Origin: Paenibacillus eucommiae
GTDB lineage: Bacteria; Bacillota; Bacilli; Paenibacillales; NBRC-103111
Direction: 5' to 3'
Assembly (NCBI RefSeq): GCF_017874215.1
Contig: NZ_JAGGLB010000007.1
Coordinates: 186,001-250,000, forward strand
DNA length: 64,000 nt
The translations under genes were made by a program, and so were the position numbers. How positions within the stretch are numbered: position 1 is the stretch's first letter; every line of letters starts with the position of its first letter. Shown in pieces: positions 43,878 through 52,252 of the stretch. The notes below the pieces were generated by a model. It saw only the letters and a list, made by a program, of their open reading frames with translations. It was not told the origin of the DNA and searched no databases.

Positions 43878-43922
43878 AAAGGACTGACCCAGCATTAATC
43901 ATGCAGCCTGGGTCAGTCCTTT
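43878..43922. terminator. Strong bidirectional terminator
   Basis: AAAGGACTGACCCAG (43878-43892) pairs perfectly with CTGGGTCAGTCCTTT (43908-43922). It separates the DJ-1 gene (plus) from the small ORF and glycosidase gene (minus) that converge on it. Confidence 0.85.
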
Positions 43923-43929
43923 CGTTTGA

Positions 43930-44208
43930 TTAATGGAGTTGAAGAATTGCCGCAGCCGCTCTCTCACGACGCTCGCAATCGTCTGATTGCATTGCTTCTT
44001 TGAGGATCTGAATGGCCTGTTCTTTTAGCTGGCGAAGTTCTTCTTCACTTGTTGTTTGCAGTCCATTGGGATCATCGACAACAATGCGATCCATGTTAAT
44101 GATAGTGTCTAGTCCAGCTACGGAAGTTGGATGCTTAAACTTGGTTACTGCACCACGGTTACGCAGCAGTTCCTGGATTTCTTGGTTGAGTTCGTCTTTC
44201 GGTATAAT
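43930..44208 (-). CDS. Small ORF lacking a normal start (about 92 codons)
   Basis: The minus strand carries an open frame ending at TAA 43930 that reads IPKDELNQEIQELLRNRGAV near its start and ...ERRERAAAAILQLH at its end. Composition is protein-like and acidic, unlike a random frame. But upstream there is only ATT/ATA before an in-frame TGA, which overlaps the end of the glycosidase gene, and no ribosome site. An ATG at 44213-44211 is one base out of frame, so either a one-base change has removed the start, a rare start is used, or only an internal ATG (near 44103) is translated. I do not recognise the protein. Confidence 0.45.
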   Translation of the reverse strand: MIPKDELNQEIQELLRNRGAVTKFKHPTSVAGLDTIINMDRIVVDDPNGLQTTSEEELRQLKEQAIQILKEAMQSDDCERRERAAAAILQLH

Positions 44209-44213
44209 TGCAT

Positions 44214-46865
44214 TTATTCAAAAAACAAGGTAAGCTCTGTCTGCTCTTCTTCGATATGAATAAGGACAGCTTCTTCGCTTTCGATATAGGCTCCACCGAC
44301 TGCATGGCTGGCTTTCTTCCCTGCGGGATGCGGCAGCCGCAATTTGACTGAGGCCGGCCTTCTTTCTGGCCCGCATGTGAACTTAGCTGTGATACGGCCA
44401 TCGTTCAGTTCGGACTTTACAGTCAGCGAGAACTTGCCGAAGTAGCTGTTCAAATCGGTCAGCTCGATCACTTCGCCATGCTCAAGCCATTTGCGTGGAA
44501 TCGCTGGAAGCAGGCGCAGCACATCTCCCTCTTCCATATAAAGCATCCAGCGGCTTTGCATAAGGAACCAGGCCTCCTCATGTGTTTTATGAGGACTGAC
44601 CTGATAATAATGCTCCCAGAACGAGTAGGTCTCCCTGTCCGCCAAGCCCGCAAACGAATTATAGTAAGCTTTGAGGAAAGGTTTTACTTCCCCCCGCTTA
44701 ATATGTGCCCAAGGATGTATACAATAGTACGGTTGGCTAAAGCCGACGTTGCGGGTAAGCATCAATTCATTGTGGTAATTCATCATGAAATCGGCCACGG
44801 ATTCATCCAGTGCGATGACTTCATGAAACAAAAGATAAAGCGGGCCCAGCATCGAATCGCGGCCCATAAAGGTAGCGTGAGTGAAGCAGTTTTCCCCTTC
44901 TTCATACAGCGCAAGAGGGGCATTGGCTTCTACCCAAGGTGGTGCCGTAGGGACCCAGCTGCCGTCGCCAAGCGGAACAACCGGAGAGGAAGCAACGGAT
45001 TGGAAAAAAGCAGTGCGAATATCCGCCTTTAACAGAAGTGCGTGTTCGCCAATTTGACTGGAAAGATCAGGGTCCGATTCCGCAAGGATTTCTGCCAACC
45101 GGCTTAACCCAAGATAGGCATATCCGTTCAGCATATAGGAATGAAACGGATCTTCCGGATCGGCTGTTTTGCCTTCTATCATGCCGTATCCACGTCCGCG
45201 CAGCTCTTCCCTTTCATTGCGTTCGCGCCAGCTTAGCAAATATTGATAGGACTTCAACAGCTTTGGCTTGATTGCTGCGAGCCACGAATCGTCGCGCGTA
45301 TAACGATAATGCTCCCCAATGCACCAAAGCGCAGCGCCAGTTTCCAGCATGTATCCGCCAAAGTTTTGAATAAATCCGTCCTCATGCTGCTTGTCCAGGA
45401 AAAAAGCCAGCGCCCTGGCGGACATATCTCCCCAACCCATCGAATCCATAAACTGAATGATAGGTGAGCTTTCCGAGCCGATAGCCGTATAAATGCCAAT
45501 AGCAGGAACGATCGTTCCTTCAGGATCTTTGCCATATGAAACCAAATCCAAATGAAGCAGGCCAGCTTGAATCATTTCTTCAATTCGTTTTTCAGGCAGC
45601 TTTATTTGTCCGCCTTTTGCACATCTTTGTTTCCAGAAGCTGCGGCATTCCTCAAAACGAGCTTGAAACTTTTGTTCACCTAACCGCTCAGCCCGTTCCC
45701 TGCTAATAGGCTCATGAGGCAAATAAAATTCAATCTTAACCGTCTCTCCAGGCTTTAGAAGGATAGCCGTTTCTTCCGTTCTCAGTGGTTTACCGTTGCA
45801 AAAAGTGACACAGAAAACACGATCCTCCGCATACTGGGCAAATCCAGTTCTTCCGTCGAAGGAATAGGAAATGCCTCCAATGTTAGGGATAAGATTTTTA
45901 AACCAGGCATACCTGGGAACCATCGCTGTATTCTCAATGTCAATACTGCAATAAAAGACCGTGTTTTCAGCTCCACTCGTTTCTGCTTCCAGCAGCTTTG
46001 CCCGCTCTTGCGCCTGTTCCTCGGTGAACATATGCCCAAATCCATAACCATCAGCAAGCAAATAATGTGTGCCCCGCGCTGCTCCAGCTACCAGTGGAGT
46101 GGATTCATAGGATACGAAGGAGCGGGAATGATAGCGGATATCGTCGTCAACAAAAGTGGTATGTAAAATAGGAAGTATCCCGTCCTCCAGCCTGCGCGTC
46201 ACGTTGTCTGCACAGCCCATGCCCCTTCCGCTCATATAGTAGTACCTTACTGGCCGGCCTTCATTTTCTGGCAATCCCCGTTCTATGCTGTGCTGCCTCG
46301 GCTGAATCCAATCCCACTGCAGATCTGATCCACCAACTGGAGGTGACCAGAAATTGTTACTCGCACGGCCTCTAGCCTGAGCTTCAAAAATGCGGGTATC
46401 CCTACCCGTTCCAAGCCATATGGGACTAGGCTGATTACGCGTTGCTGCAGCAGCATTATCGTAGGATTCTTCAGGCTCCGCTTCCAGCTTCGTCAAGTTC
46501 GTCAGGAGCCCTCTATCCGTAATAGCCTGCTGAAGCTGATTGTAAGAACGTAGATCCCCAGACTCTGTAACGGCAGCACCGTAAGCAGGAATGTATATAG
46601 GATAATCCTGACTAACATCCTGAACAAAAAAACTAAATGGATGCGTTACGGATTGAACCGTCACAACGGTTCTCACTTTGCCAAGCGGATCTGACTCTTC
46701 AACCTCCAGCTCAATGCGCAGATCTCCATTTGCCTGGAACGACCACGCTTCACCAGACCATTCTCCTTCCTGTGATATAACTTTCGCAGAAATTAAGACT
46801 CCATGGCGAACAAGAATGCTGCCGCTAGAAGGTCCATTTGCCCATAATATAGCTAACTTTTGCAA
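44214..46865 (-). CDS. Large glycosidase-like protein with six-hairpin (alpha/alpha)6 domain
   Basis: An 883-residue protein, no signal peptide. The N-terminal ~400 residues are beta-rich; residues about 440-790 look like a six-hairpin catalytic domain (GWGDMSARALAFFLDKQHEDGFIQNFGG..., ETGAALWCIGEHYRYTRDDSWL, NCFTHATFMGRDSML), as in alpha-L-rhamnosidase or trehalase-like families; a beta domain closes it. The exact family is not recognised. TTG 46865 is chosen as start since AGGGAGGG lies 7 bases upstream; the frame opens at 46892. A consensus promoter (47072-47100) and a 12 bp tandem repeat (46924-46995) lie in front of it. Confidence 0.8.
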   Translation of the reverse strand: MQKLAILWANGPSSGSILVRHGVLISAKVISQEGEWSGEAWSFQANGDLRIELEVEESDPLGKVRTVVTVQSVTHPFSFFVQDVSQDYPIYIPAYGAAVTESGDLRSYNQLQQAITDRGLLTNLTKLEAEPEESYDNAAAATRNQPSPIWLGTGRDTRIFEAQARGRASNNFWSPPVGGSDLQWDWIQPRQHSIERGLPENEGRPVRYYYMSGRGMGCADNVTRRLEDGILPILHTTFVDDDIRYHSRSFVSYESTPLVAGAARGTHYLLADGYGFGHMFTEEQAQERAKLLEAETSGAENTVFYCSIDIENTAMVPRYAWFKNLIPNIGGISYSFDGRTGFAQYAEDRVFCVTFCNGKPLRTEETAILLKPGETVKIEFYLPHEPISRERAERLGEQKFQARFEECRSFWKQRCAKGGQIKLPEKRIEEMIQAGLLHLDLVSYGKDPEGTIVPAIGIYTAIGSESSPIIQFMDSMGWGDMSARALAFFLDKQHEDGFIQNFGGYMLETGAALWCIGEHYRYTRDDSWLAAIKPKLLKSYQYLLSWRERNEREELRGRGYGMIEGKTADPEDPFHSYMLNGYAYLGLSRLAEILAESDPDLSSQIGEHALLLKADIRTAFFQSVASSPVVPLGDGSWVPTAPPWVEANAPLALYEEGENCFTHATFMGRDSMLGPLYLLFHEVIALDESVADFMMNYHNELMLTRNVGFSQPYYCIHPWAHIKRGEVKPFLKAYYNSFAGLADRETYSFWEHYYQVSPHKTHEEAWFLMQSRWMLYMEEGDVLRLLPAIPRKWLEHGEVIELTDLNSYFGKFSLTVKSELNDGRITAKFTCGPERRPASVKLRLPHPAGKKASHAVGGAYIESEEAVLIHIEEEQTELTLFFE

Positions 46866-46923
46866 GACGATTCCCTCCCTAAAGTTTTGCATTTACACGA
46901 CTTTCTTTCTTAGCATACCTCTG

Positions 46924-46995
46924 AGCTTTCTTCGTAGCTTTCTTCGAAGCTTTCTTCGAAGCTTTCTCCATAGTTTTCTTCGTATCTTTCTTCGG
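46924..46995. repeat. 12 bp tandem repeat, six units, in the glycosidase leader
   Basis: Six units of AGCTTTCTTCGA with drift (last units AGTTTTCTTCGT, ATCTTTCTTCGG). It lies between the promoter and start codon of the glycosidase gene, so it would be within the 5' untranslated RNA as repeated TCGAAGAAAGCT units. Confidence 0.85.
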
Positions 46996-47071
46996 ATAAA
47001 TTCCCTTCACCAGCTTAACCTGTAACACAATTTATCCTTTCAAAATAAAGCCATGGCTTCATTTTGATTCG

Positions 47072-47106
47072 ATTATACGACCACCCAGAACGATTGTCAA
47101 CAATCG
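47072..47106 (-). promoter_or_regulatory. Consensus sigma-A promoter with operator for the glycosidase gene
   Basis: On the minus strand TTGACA (47100-47095) and TATAAT (47077-47072) are both perfect and 17 bp apart. A CGATTGT-N2-ACAATCG inverted repeat (47091-47106) covers the -35 and probably binds a repressor. The start of transcription near 47065 gives a 200-base leader. Confidence 0.85.
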
Positions 47107-47750
47107 ATTATCATTTGTTTTCTTCATAAAATAAAAGATGAAAAACGGGCTCATCACGCCTTATTCTTACATAAAACCCATTATAAGTTTCTGCTTAATC
47201 TGGTAATTCCTACGGAGGGAGGGGATGGCTGTGGGCTTGACTATGGGCTCCAGCCGCTGTTAAGGATTTGTTCCTCTAAATACATTGGCTGTGGGGGTGA
47301 GAACAAATCTTTAAAGGCGGGCAAAGGTACTGAGGAGGAGGAGTGCCCGCGGTAACTGCGATCCACCGTGACCACCAGCCATCTGCAGCTGAAAAGGAAC
47401 TGAGACTTTAACGATGTTTTTCATCATTAAAAACACCAGTTCCTCTCCACATCCCTACTTTAATGATGAAAAACATCATTAAAGTAACTTTTAAGACCCA
47501 GACAGGCCAAGAAACCTCTTTTAGCGATGAAAAACATCGTTAACGTGGCTGATTGACCTGGAACACTTACTTTAACGATGAAAAACATCGTTAAGTGGAG
47601 TACACGCTCATTTTGGCGGAGGGAGTTCTCCTACAAGGCTGCTACTAATACTCATCCTTCCCACATCCCTTCAATCTCAGTTACAAAGTAACGTGCCGAA
47701 CGCCCACGCTCAAACGGACTGCCAGCAGAACTTTCTAATAAAACCATAAC
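47107..47750. repeat. Composite hairpin repeat copy E (degenerate) with four palindromes
   Basis: The left arm and inner arms of the hairpin are present (47216-47320: GGATGGCTGTGGG, AAGGATTTGTTC / GAACAAATCTTT) but the right outer arm is replaced by unrelated GC-rich sequence. Palindromes of the CTTTAACGATG type stand at 47404-47431, 47457-47485 (TAATGATG pairs with CATCATTA), 47518-47545 and 47569-47596. CTCAAACGGACTGCCAGCAG follows near 47709. No gene in 46866-47798. Confidence 0.8.
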
Positions 47751-47782
47751 AAAAAGACCACTGCATCATTTAGCCAGTGGTC
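47751..47782 (-). terminator. Terminator of rpoD
   Basis: GACCACTG and CAGTGGTC pair perfectly around an 11-base loop and are followed by TTTTTG on the minus strand, 17 bp past the rpoD stop. Confidence 0.85.
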
Positions 47783-47798
47783 TTGTCAGTTCAAACTC

Positions 47799-48926
47799 TT
47801 ATTTCAAAAAATCCTTCAACCGTTTGCTCCGGCTTGGATGTCTCAGCTTGCGCAGTGCCTTCGCTTCGATCTGTCTAATCCGTTCGCGGGTGACGCCAAA
47901 CACCTGGCCAACTTCCTCAAGCGTCCGGGTACGGCCGTCATCAAGTCCAAAACGAAGTCGCAGCACGTTCTCTTCCCGCTCCGTAAGTGTATCCAGCACA
48001 TCCTCAAGCTGCTCCTTGAGCAGCTCATAAGCAGCAGCATCGGCCGGTGCCAGAGCCTCCTGATCCTCAATAAAGTCGCCCAAATTCGAATCGTTCTCTT
48101 CGCCGATCGGCGTTTCGAGGGAAACGGGCTCCTGCGAAATTTTCATGATTTCACGCACTTTATCGGTTGTCAGATCCATTTCCTTGGCAATTTCTTCAGG
48201 AGTAGGCTCTCGTCCAAGCTCCTGCAGCAGCTGCCTGGAAACCCGGATGAGCTTATTAATCGTCTCGATCATATGCACAGGCACACGGATCGTCCGGGCT
48301 TGGTCAGCTATAGCGCGAGTAATCGCCTGACGAATCCACCATGTGGCATACGTACTGAATTTGAACCCCTTGGAGTGATTAAACTTCTCAACAGCTTTCA
48401 TTAGACCCATGTTGCCTTCCTGAATTAAATCGAGGAACAGCATGCCGCGGCCGACGTATCTTCTAGCTATACTCACAACAAGGCGCAAATTCGCTTCAGC
48501 TAATCTCCGCTTTGCTTCTTCGTCACCTTGCTCGATTGCTCTTGCCAAATCTACTTCATCTACGGCTGAAAGGAGCCCGACACGCCCTATTTCCTTCAAG
48601 TACATCCGCACAGAATCGTTAATTTTCAAATCTGGAGTCATGAGGAGATCATCGTCATAATTCAGCTCACCGTGCTTCTGATCGTCCGGTACAAGTGAGG
48701 GGTCGATATCCGATTCATTCTCGTTATCTACTTCAATGCCAAGCTCGGAAATCTGTTCGAAAAATTCTTCGAGCTGTTCCGGATCCTGGTCGAATGGGGC
48801 GAGCTTTTCCATAATATCCTTGTAGGTAAGCGAAGCGCTTTTTTTACCTTGTTCCAATATAAGGTCCTTAACCTGCTCAAGCGTTAGCTCTATCTCTATT
48901 TCCGCACGTTGATCATCCACTACCAT
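47799..48926 (-). CDS. rpoD: RNA polymerase sigma-70 factor, RpoD/SigA type
   Basis: A 375-residue primary-type sigma factor with regions 1.1 (acidic, 1-90), 1.2 ([17 protein letters not shown]), 2 ([55 protein letters not shown]), 3 and 4 ([36 protein letters not shown]). Length equals SigA. Unlike the standard Firmicutes layout, no dnaG gene precedes it; upstream is a 400 bp intergenic region. Some residues differ from the usual paenibacterial SigA (for example Gly-Leu-Leu after GRV, and Met in [11 protein letters not shown]). It may therefore be a second, paralogous primary-like sigma, or the only copy in a rearranged locus. Confidence 0.93.
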   Translation of the reverse strand: MVVDDQRAEIEIELTLEQVKDLILEQGKKSASLTYKDIMEKLAPFDQDPEQLEEFFEQISELGIEVDNENESDIDPSLVPDDQKHGELNYDDDLLMTPDLKINDSVRMYLKEIGRVGLLSAVDEVDLARAIEQGDEEAKRRLAEANLRLVVSIARRYVGRGMLFLDLIQEGNMGLMKAVEKFNHSKGFKFSTYATWWIRQAITRAIADQARTIRVPVHMIETINKLIRVSRQLLQELGREPTPEEIAKEMDLTTDKVREIMKISQEPVSLETPIGEENDSNLGDFIEDQEALAPADAAAYELLKEQLEDVLDTLTEREENVLRLRFGLDDGRTRTLEEVGQVFGVTRERIRQIEAKALRKLRHPSRSKRLKDFLK

Positions 48927-48993
48927 CCGCCCCCTCCTCCCTGAAAAAATGGAATAAACTAGGTGTTATAAAAATTTTTCCAAGGATTCTTTG

Positions 48994-49188
48994 TTGACAA
49001 CTATATTATTACTGTGTTATGATGAATATGATTATTTTTTTCAAATTTTCCTCTTAACAATTTTATCATAATACCTATATGAATGCAACTCTTTTTCATA
49101 CATTGTTGTCCCTTTTAACCAGCGCACATCCCGATTTTAATAAGCAGTATTGTACAAGCTGTCACCTATCCAGGTGACGGCTTTTTTT
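48994..49188 (+). ncRNA. Candidate small RNA or leader RNA between rpoD and padR
   Basis: TTGACA (48994-48999) and an extended -10 TGT-TATGAT (49015-49023) could start a plus-strand transcript near 49030 that ends at the strong terminator 49156-49188. No gene on the plus strand ends there, so the terminator needs an upstream transcript. A ~155-base RNA is the simplest reading; a prematurely terminated leader of the PadR operon is the alternative. Confidence 0.4.
49156..49188 (+). terminator. Orphan rho-independent terminator
   Basis: AAGCTGTCACCT and AGGTGACGGCTT pair through about 12 positions with two wobbles around ATCC and are followed by seven T. It is plus-oriented and has no T-run in the minus direction. 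Confidence 0.85.
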
Positions 49189-49277
49189 ATTGCTTTTATA
49201 TCTCATAGAATGTTGATTATATCAGGTTCCTGCTTCATCTGCCAAGGCTTGATTTTTAAAATAATTTTTAAATTGAT

Positions 49278-49332
49278 TTATATATCTTGAAGATATATAA
49301 TCATCAACATTGAATATATCTTCAAGATATAT
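49278..49332. promoter_or_regulatory. Twin palindromic PadR operators
   Basis: Two 19 bp palindromes, ATATATCTT-G-AAGATATAT (49280-49298) and ATATATCTT-C-AAGATATAT (49314-49332), are spaced 34 bp centre to centre, about three helical turns. The second overlaps the likely start region of padR. PadR-type repressors bind ATGT/ACAT or similar palindromes; this pair is the obvious autoregulatory site. Confidence 0.8.
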
Positions 49333-49891
49333 GAAAGGGATGATTGAAATTTACGAGCTATACATCGTTGGCGAATTGCTTGCCGGTCCTAAGCATGGCT
49401 ACCTGCTCCATTCTATTCTTAAAGCAGTGCTCGGGCCGTTCCGGCAAATTAGCTGGGGCGTATTGTATCCATTAATGAACAAGCTCGTGAAAGCTGGCAT
49501 GCTTCAGGAAATGAAAGATGAGACAGCTGCGAAAGGCCGGCGTAAACGTGTATTTGCATTGACTCCTGAAGGTAGAGAGAGGTTCCTTGAGCTTATGGAA
49601 ACACCTCTCGAGTACAACCTTGAAACGGAAATTACCTTCAAGCTGAAGATGATGTACTTTTTACATGTACCTGTTAGTATCCGCATCTCCTGCATCCAGC
49701 AATATCTAGGCTACATTCAGCAAATTCTCGATTTTCAAAAAGCAAACGAACAGCACGTGGCTCAACATCCTAATATTGCTACAGATGAGAAAGAACAGAA
49801 TCAAATTTACTTTAATTACTGCTTCCATGTGATGGAGGCTGAGAAGGAATGGCTGCTTCAGGAGATGGATAGACTGATTTCATTGAAATAA
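49331..49891 (+). CDS. PadR family transcriptional regulator
   Basis: A 186-residue regulator with a winged helix (YIVGELLAGPKHGYLLHSILKAV region, GVLYPLMNKLVKAGML, KRVFALTPEGRERF) and a long helical C-terminal dimer domain, as in the PadR-s2 group. The start is not secure: no clear ribosome site stands before ATG 49331 or ATG 49340, and the frame is open to TTG 49310. The DHA2 exporter follows 42 bp later, so the pair forms a drug-sensing repressor and pump. Confidence 0.88.
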   Translation: MKGMIEIYELYIVGELLAGPKHGYLLHSILKAVLGPFRQISWGVLYPLMNKLVKAGMLQEMKDETAAKGRRKRVFALTPEGRERFLELMETPLEYNLETEITFKLKMMYFLHVPVSIRISCIQQYLGYIQQILDFQKANEQHVAQHPNIATDEKEQNQIYFNYCFHVMEAEKEWLLQEMDRLISLK

Positions 49892-49933
49892 GCTCAAATT
49901 GTAGACAAAAAAGAAAGAGGTTGTTAACCGGCA

Positions 49934-51445
49934 ATGGATAAAAGCAGAACAAATATTAAATGGACGGTATTGGGACTTTTACTCGGCCTGTTTATGGCGG
50001 CATTGGACCAGACGATCGTTTCCACAGCGATGCCTACCATCGTAGGCGAATTCGGCGGATTTGAACAACTCGTATGGGTTTTCTCGGCTTATATGATCGC
50101 GACAGTTGTAGCAACACCAGTTTTCGGAAAATTGTCCGATATGTACGGCCGCAAACGTTTTTTTATGCTTGGACTAGGCATTTTCCTGCTCGGCTCCATT
50201 CTGTGCGGTCTAGCCCAGGGAATGACTGAGCTGATCCTTTTCCGTGCACTTCAAGGGATTGGTGGCGGTGCGATAATGCCGCTTTGCTTTGCCGTTATCT
50301 TCGATATTTTCCCTCCGGAAAAACGCGGTAAAATGAACGGACTATTCGGCGCCGTATTTGGGATGTCCAGTGTTTTTGGACCGATGGCAGGCGCTTTTTT
50401 TACCGACAAAATCGACTGGCGCTGGGTATTTTACATCAACGTTCCTATCGGGATTGTCTCACTTATTCTGCTGGCCCTTTTCTACAAGGAATCCAATCAA
50501 AAGGTAAAACAGATCATCGACTGGGGCGGTGTTGTCCTTTTAGCTACGACAGTTCTTACGCTCATGTTCGCTCTGGAGATGGGTGGTAAGACATATGCTT
50601 GGAGCTCCTGGCAGATTCTTGGCTTATTCGCAGCATTTGTAGTCTCTTTCATCATCTTCTTGACGGTAGAACGAAAAGTGAAAAACCCAATCATAGCCCT
50701 TCAACTGTTCAAAAACAGAGTATTTACAGCCAGCCAGCTGGCCAGCTTTCTATATGGAGCCATTATGATTTCCGGTGCTACTTATATTCCCATTTTCGTG
50801 CAAGGTGTATACGGGGGTTCCGCCAGTTCTGCCGGTCAGACACTAACCCCAATGATGCTTGGAGTCGTAGCCAGCAGTATGCTCGGCGGAAGATTTGTCG
50901 GAAAATTTGTGTTTCGCAACATTATGATCGTGTCAGCATGCATTCTAATAGTCGCCCTTGCGCTGCTCGGCACCATTACCGCAGATACTTCACGCGCTAT
51001 CGTAACTGTATACATGGTTTTTGTTGGTCTTGGCATCGGTGTATCGTTTGTCGTCTTCAACATTTCTACCTTACACGGAGTAAGCAATCAATATAAAGGC
51101 GCGGCTGTATCCATGATCAGCTTTTTCCGGACAATCGGCTCCGCCCTTGGCGTCACTATATTCGGAGTGATCCAGACTCGCCGCCTGACGAATAACATTA
51201 CCGAGATTCTGCCTGATCCGGAGCAAGCTAAGCAATTTGGAGATCCACAAGCACTGCTGCAGCCAGAAGTACGCAAGCTATTCCCGCCAGATGTGCTGCA
51301 AAAAATGATCGACGGCTTAGCAGACTCCATTGCCTTTGTGTTCCAGTGGAGTATTGTCCTGCCTATCCTGGCTTTTCTGCTGATTCTGCTTATGGGAAGA
51401 GCTAACATTGAGAAGAGCAAGCCTGGAGAGAATGCGGGAGGTTAG
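49934..51445 (+). CDS. MFS multidrug exporter, DHA2 (EmrB/QacA) family, 14 TM
   Basis: A 503-residue protein with 14 predicted helices. Family motifs: LDQTIVSTAMPTIVGEFGG in helix 1 (motif D1), GKLSDMYGRKRFF between helices 2 and 3 (motif A), and GAVFGMSSVFGPMAGAFFTD in helix 5 (motif C). It is a proton-driven exporter of hydrophobic drugs. AAGAGG lies about 12 bases before the ATG. Expression is probably controlled by the PadR protein upstream. Confidence 0.93.
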   Translation: MDKSRTNIKWTVLGLLLGLFMAALDQTIVSTAMPTIVGEFGGFEQLVWVFSAYMIATVVATPVFGKLSDMYGRKRFFMLGLGIFLLGSILCGLAQGMTELILFRALQGIGGGAIMPLCFAVIFDIFPPEKRGKMNGLFGAVFGMSSVFGPMAGAFFTDKIDWRWVFYINVPIGIVSLILLALFYKESNQKVKQIIDWGGVVLLATTVLTLMFALEMGGKTYAWSSWQILGLFAAFVVSFIIFLTVERKVKNPIIALQLFKNRVFTASQLASFLYGAIMISGATYIPIFVQGVYGGSASSAGQTLTPMMLGVVASSMLGGRFVGKFVFRNIMIVSACILIVALALLGTITADTSRAIVTVYMVFVGLGIGVSFVVFNISTLHGVSNQYKGAAVSMISFFRTIGSALGVTIFGVIQTRRLTNNITEILPDPEQAKQFGDPQALLQPEVRKLFPPDVLQKMIDGLADSIAFVFQWSIVLPILAFLLILLMGRANIEKSKPGENAGG

Positions 51446-51543
51446 AAAAGGAAGGCTTGTAACGTTGCAGCAGCGAAACTGAATTGAAGATTGTTTGGAG
51501 CTGCTTTGAAGGTGTTTTGAAAATGATTAAAAGGTCTAATTGA

Positions 51544-51570
51544 AGGTCCGGCTGATGCCGGGCTTTTTTT
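51544..51570 (+). terminator. Terminator of the padR-exporter operon
   Basis: CCGGC-TGAT-GCCGG with further wobble pairs is followed by seven T, 100 bp past the exporter stop. Confidence 0.8.
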
Positions 51571-51585
51571 AATACCCATTCATTT

Positions 51586-52150
51586 AATTGCTTTACAGCG
51601 ATAAATTATAAAAAAACAGTCGACCGCCCTCAAATTGAGCGTGTGCTTGACTTAACGATGTTTTTCATCGTTAAAGGTAGTGTTTCCAGGTCAACCAGCC
51701 ACTTTAATGATGATTTTCATCGCTATATGAGCGCGTATGGTACTTCGCGGTGGATAAAAGGGATTTTAACGATGATTTTCATTGTTAAAGTAAGAATGTG
51801 GAGACGCAACGTGCTTTTAACGATGAAAATCATCGTTAAAGCAGCAGCACTTCATCCCCAGCGCCTGTGCCCGCTAGGAAATCACCTCCAGCCAAGAGAA
51901 AACCCTTGCTGGCTGTCCGTTTGAGCTTGGTGTTCGTGCCATTCGTACGATTGTAGCTGAAAAGAGGGAATGGCTGTGGGTGGAAGAGCGTTAGCGCCCG
52001 CCTTTAAAGATTTGTTCCTACCTCCTCATCAATTCCATTCAAGGGAACAAATCTTTAACCGCGGCTGGAGCCCACAGCCATTCCCTCCGTCATACACCAA
52101 CGCTATGAACACGCTCATCAAAGGACGCCGCAAGGCTTTTGTCCCATTCA
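51586..52150. repeat. Composite hairpin repeat copy F, reversed, with four palindromes
   Basis: Read from the minus strand this has the same order as copies A and D. Palindromes lie at 51651-51676, 51701-51728, 51764-51791 and 51813-51840; then the reversed GGGGATGAAG and CTCAAACGGACAGCC segments (51850-51930) and the hairpin core 51965-52087, whose GAGGGAATGGCTGTGGG / CCCACAGCCATTCCCTC arms are perfect. CTTTACAGCGATAAATTATA near 51590 matches 17558. Frames open across it are by-products of the repeat. Confidence 0.85.
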
Positions 52151-52252
52151 GGGGAATTATGGATAAATTTCTAGTTTTCAGTAAAGTAAGTTATGATAAT
52201 AGGATATCCTTCAAAAAAAACCAAAACCATTTATGCAGAGGAGCGAACTGAA

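Noticed and set aside
46678-47025. 115-codon plus-strand frame with Ser-Phe-Leu-Arg repeats
   Set aside because: Antisense to the glycosidase start and generated by the 12 bp tandem repeat in its leader.
51643-52251. Two plus-strand frames of about 93 codons each
   Set aside because: Both lie within the reversed composite repeat, and the same sequence in other copies does not keep the frames.
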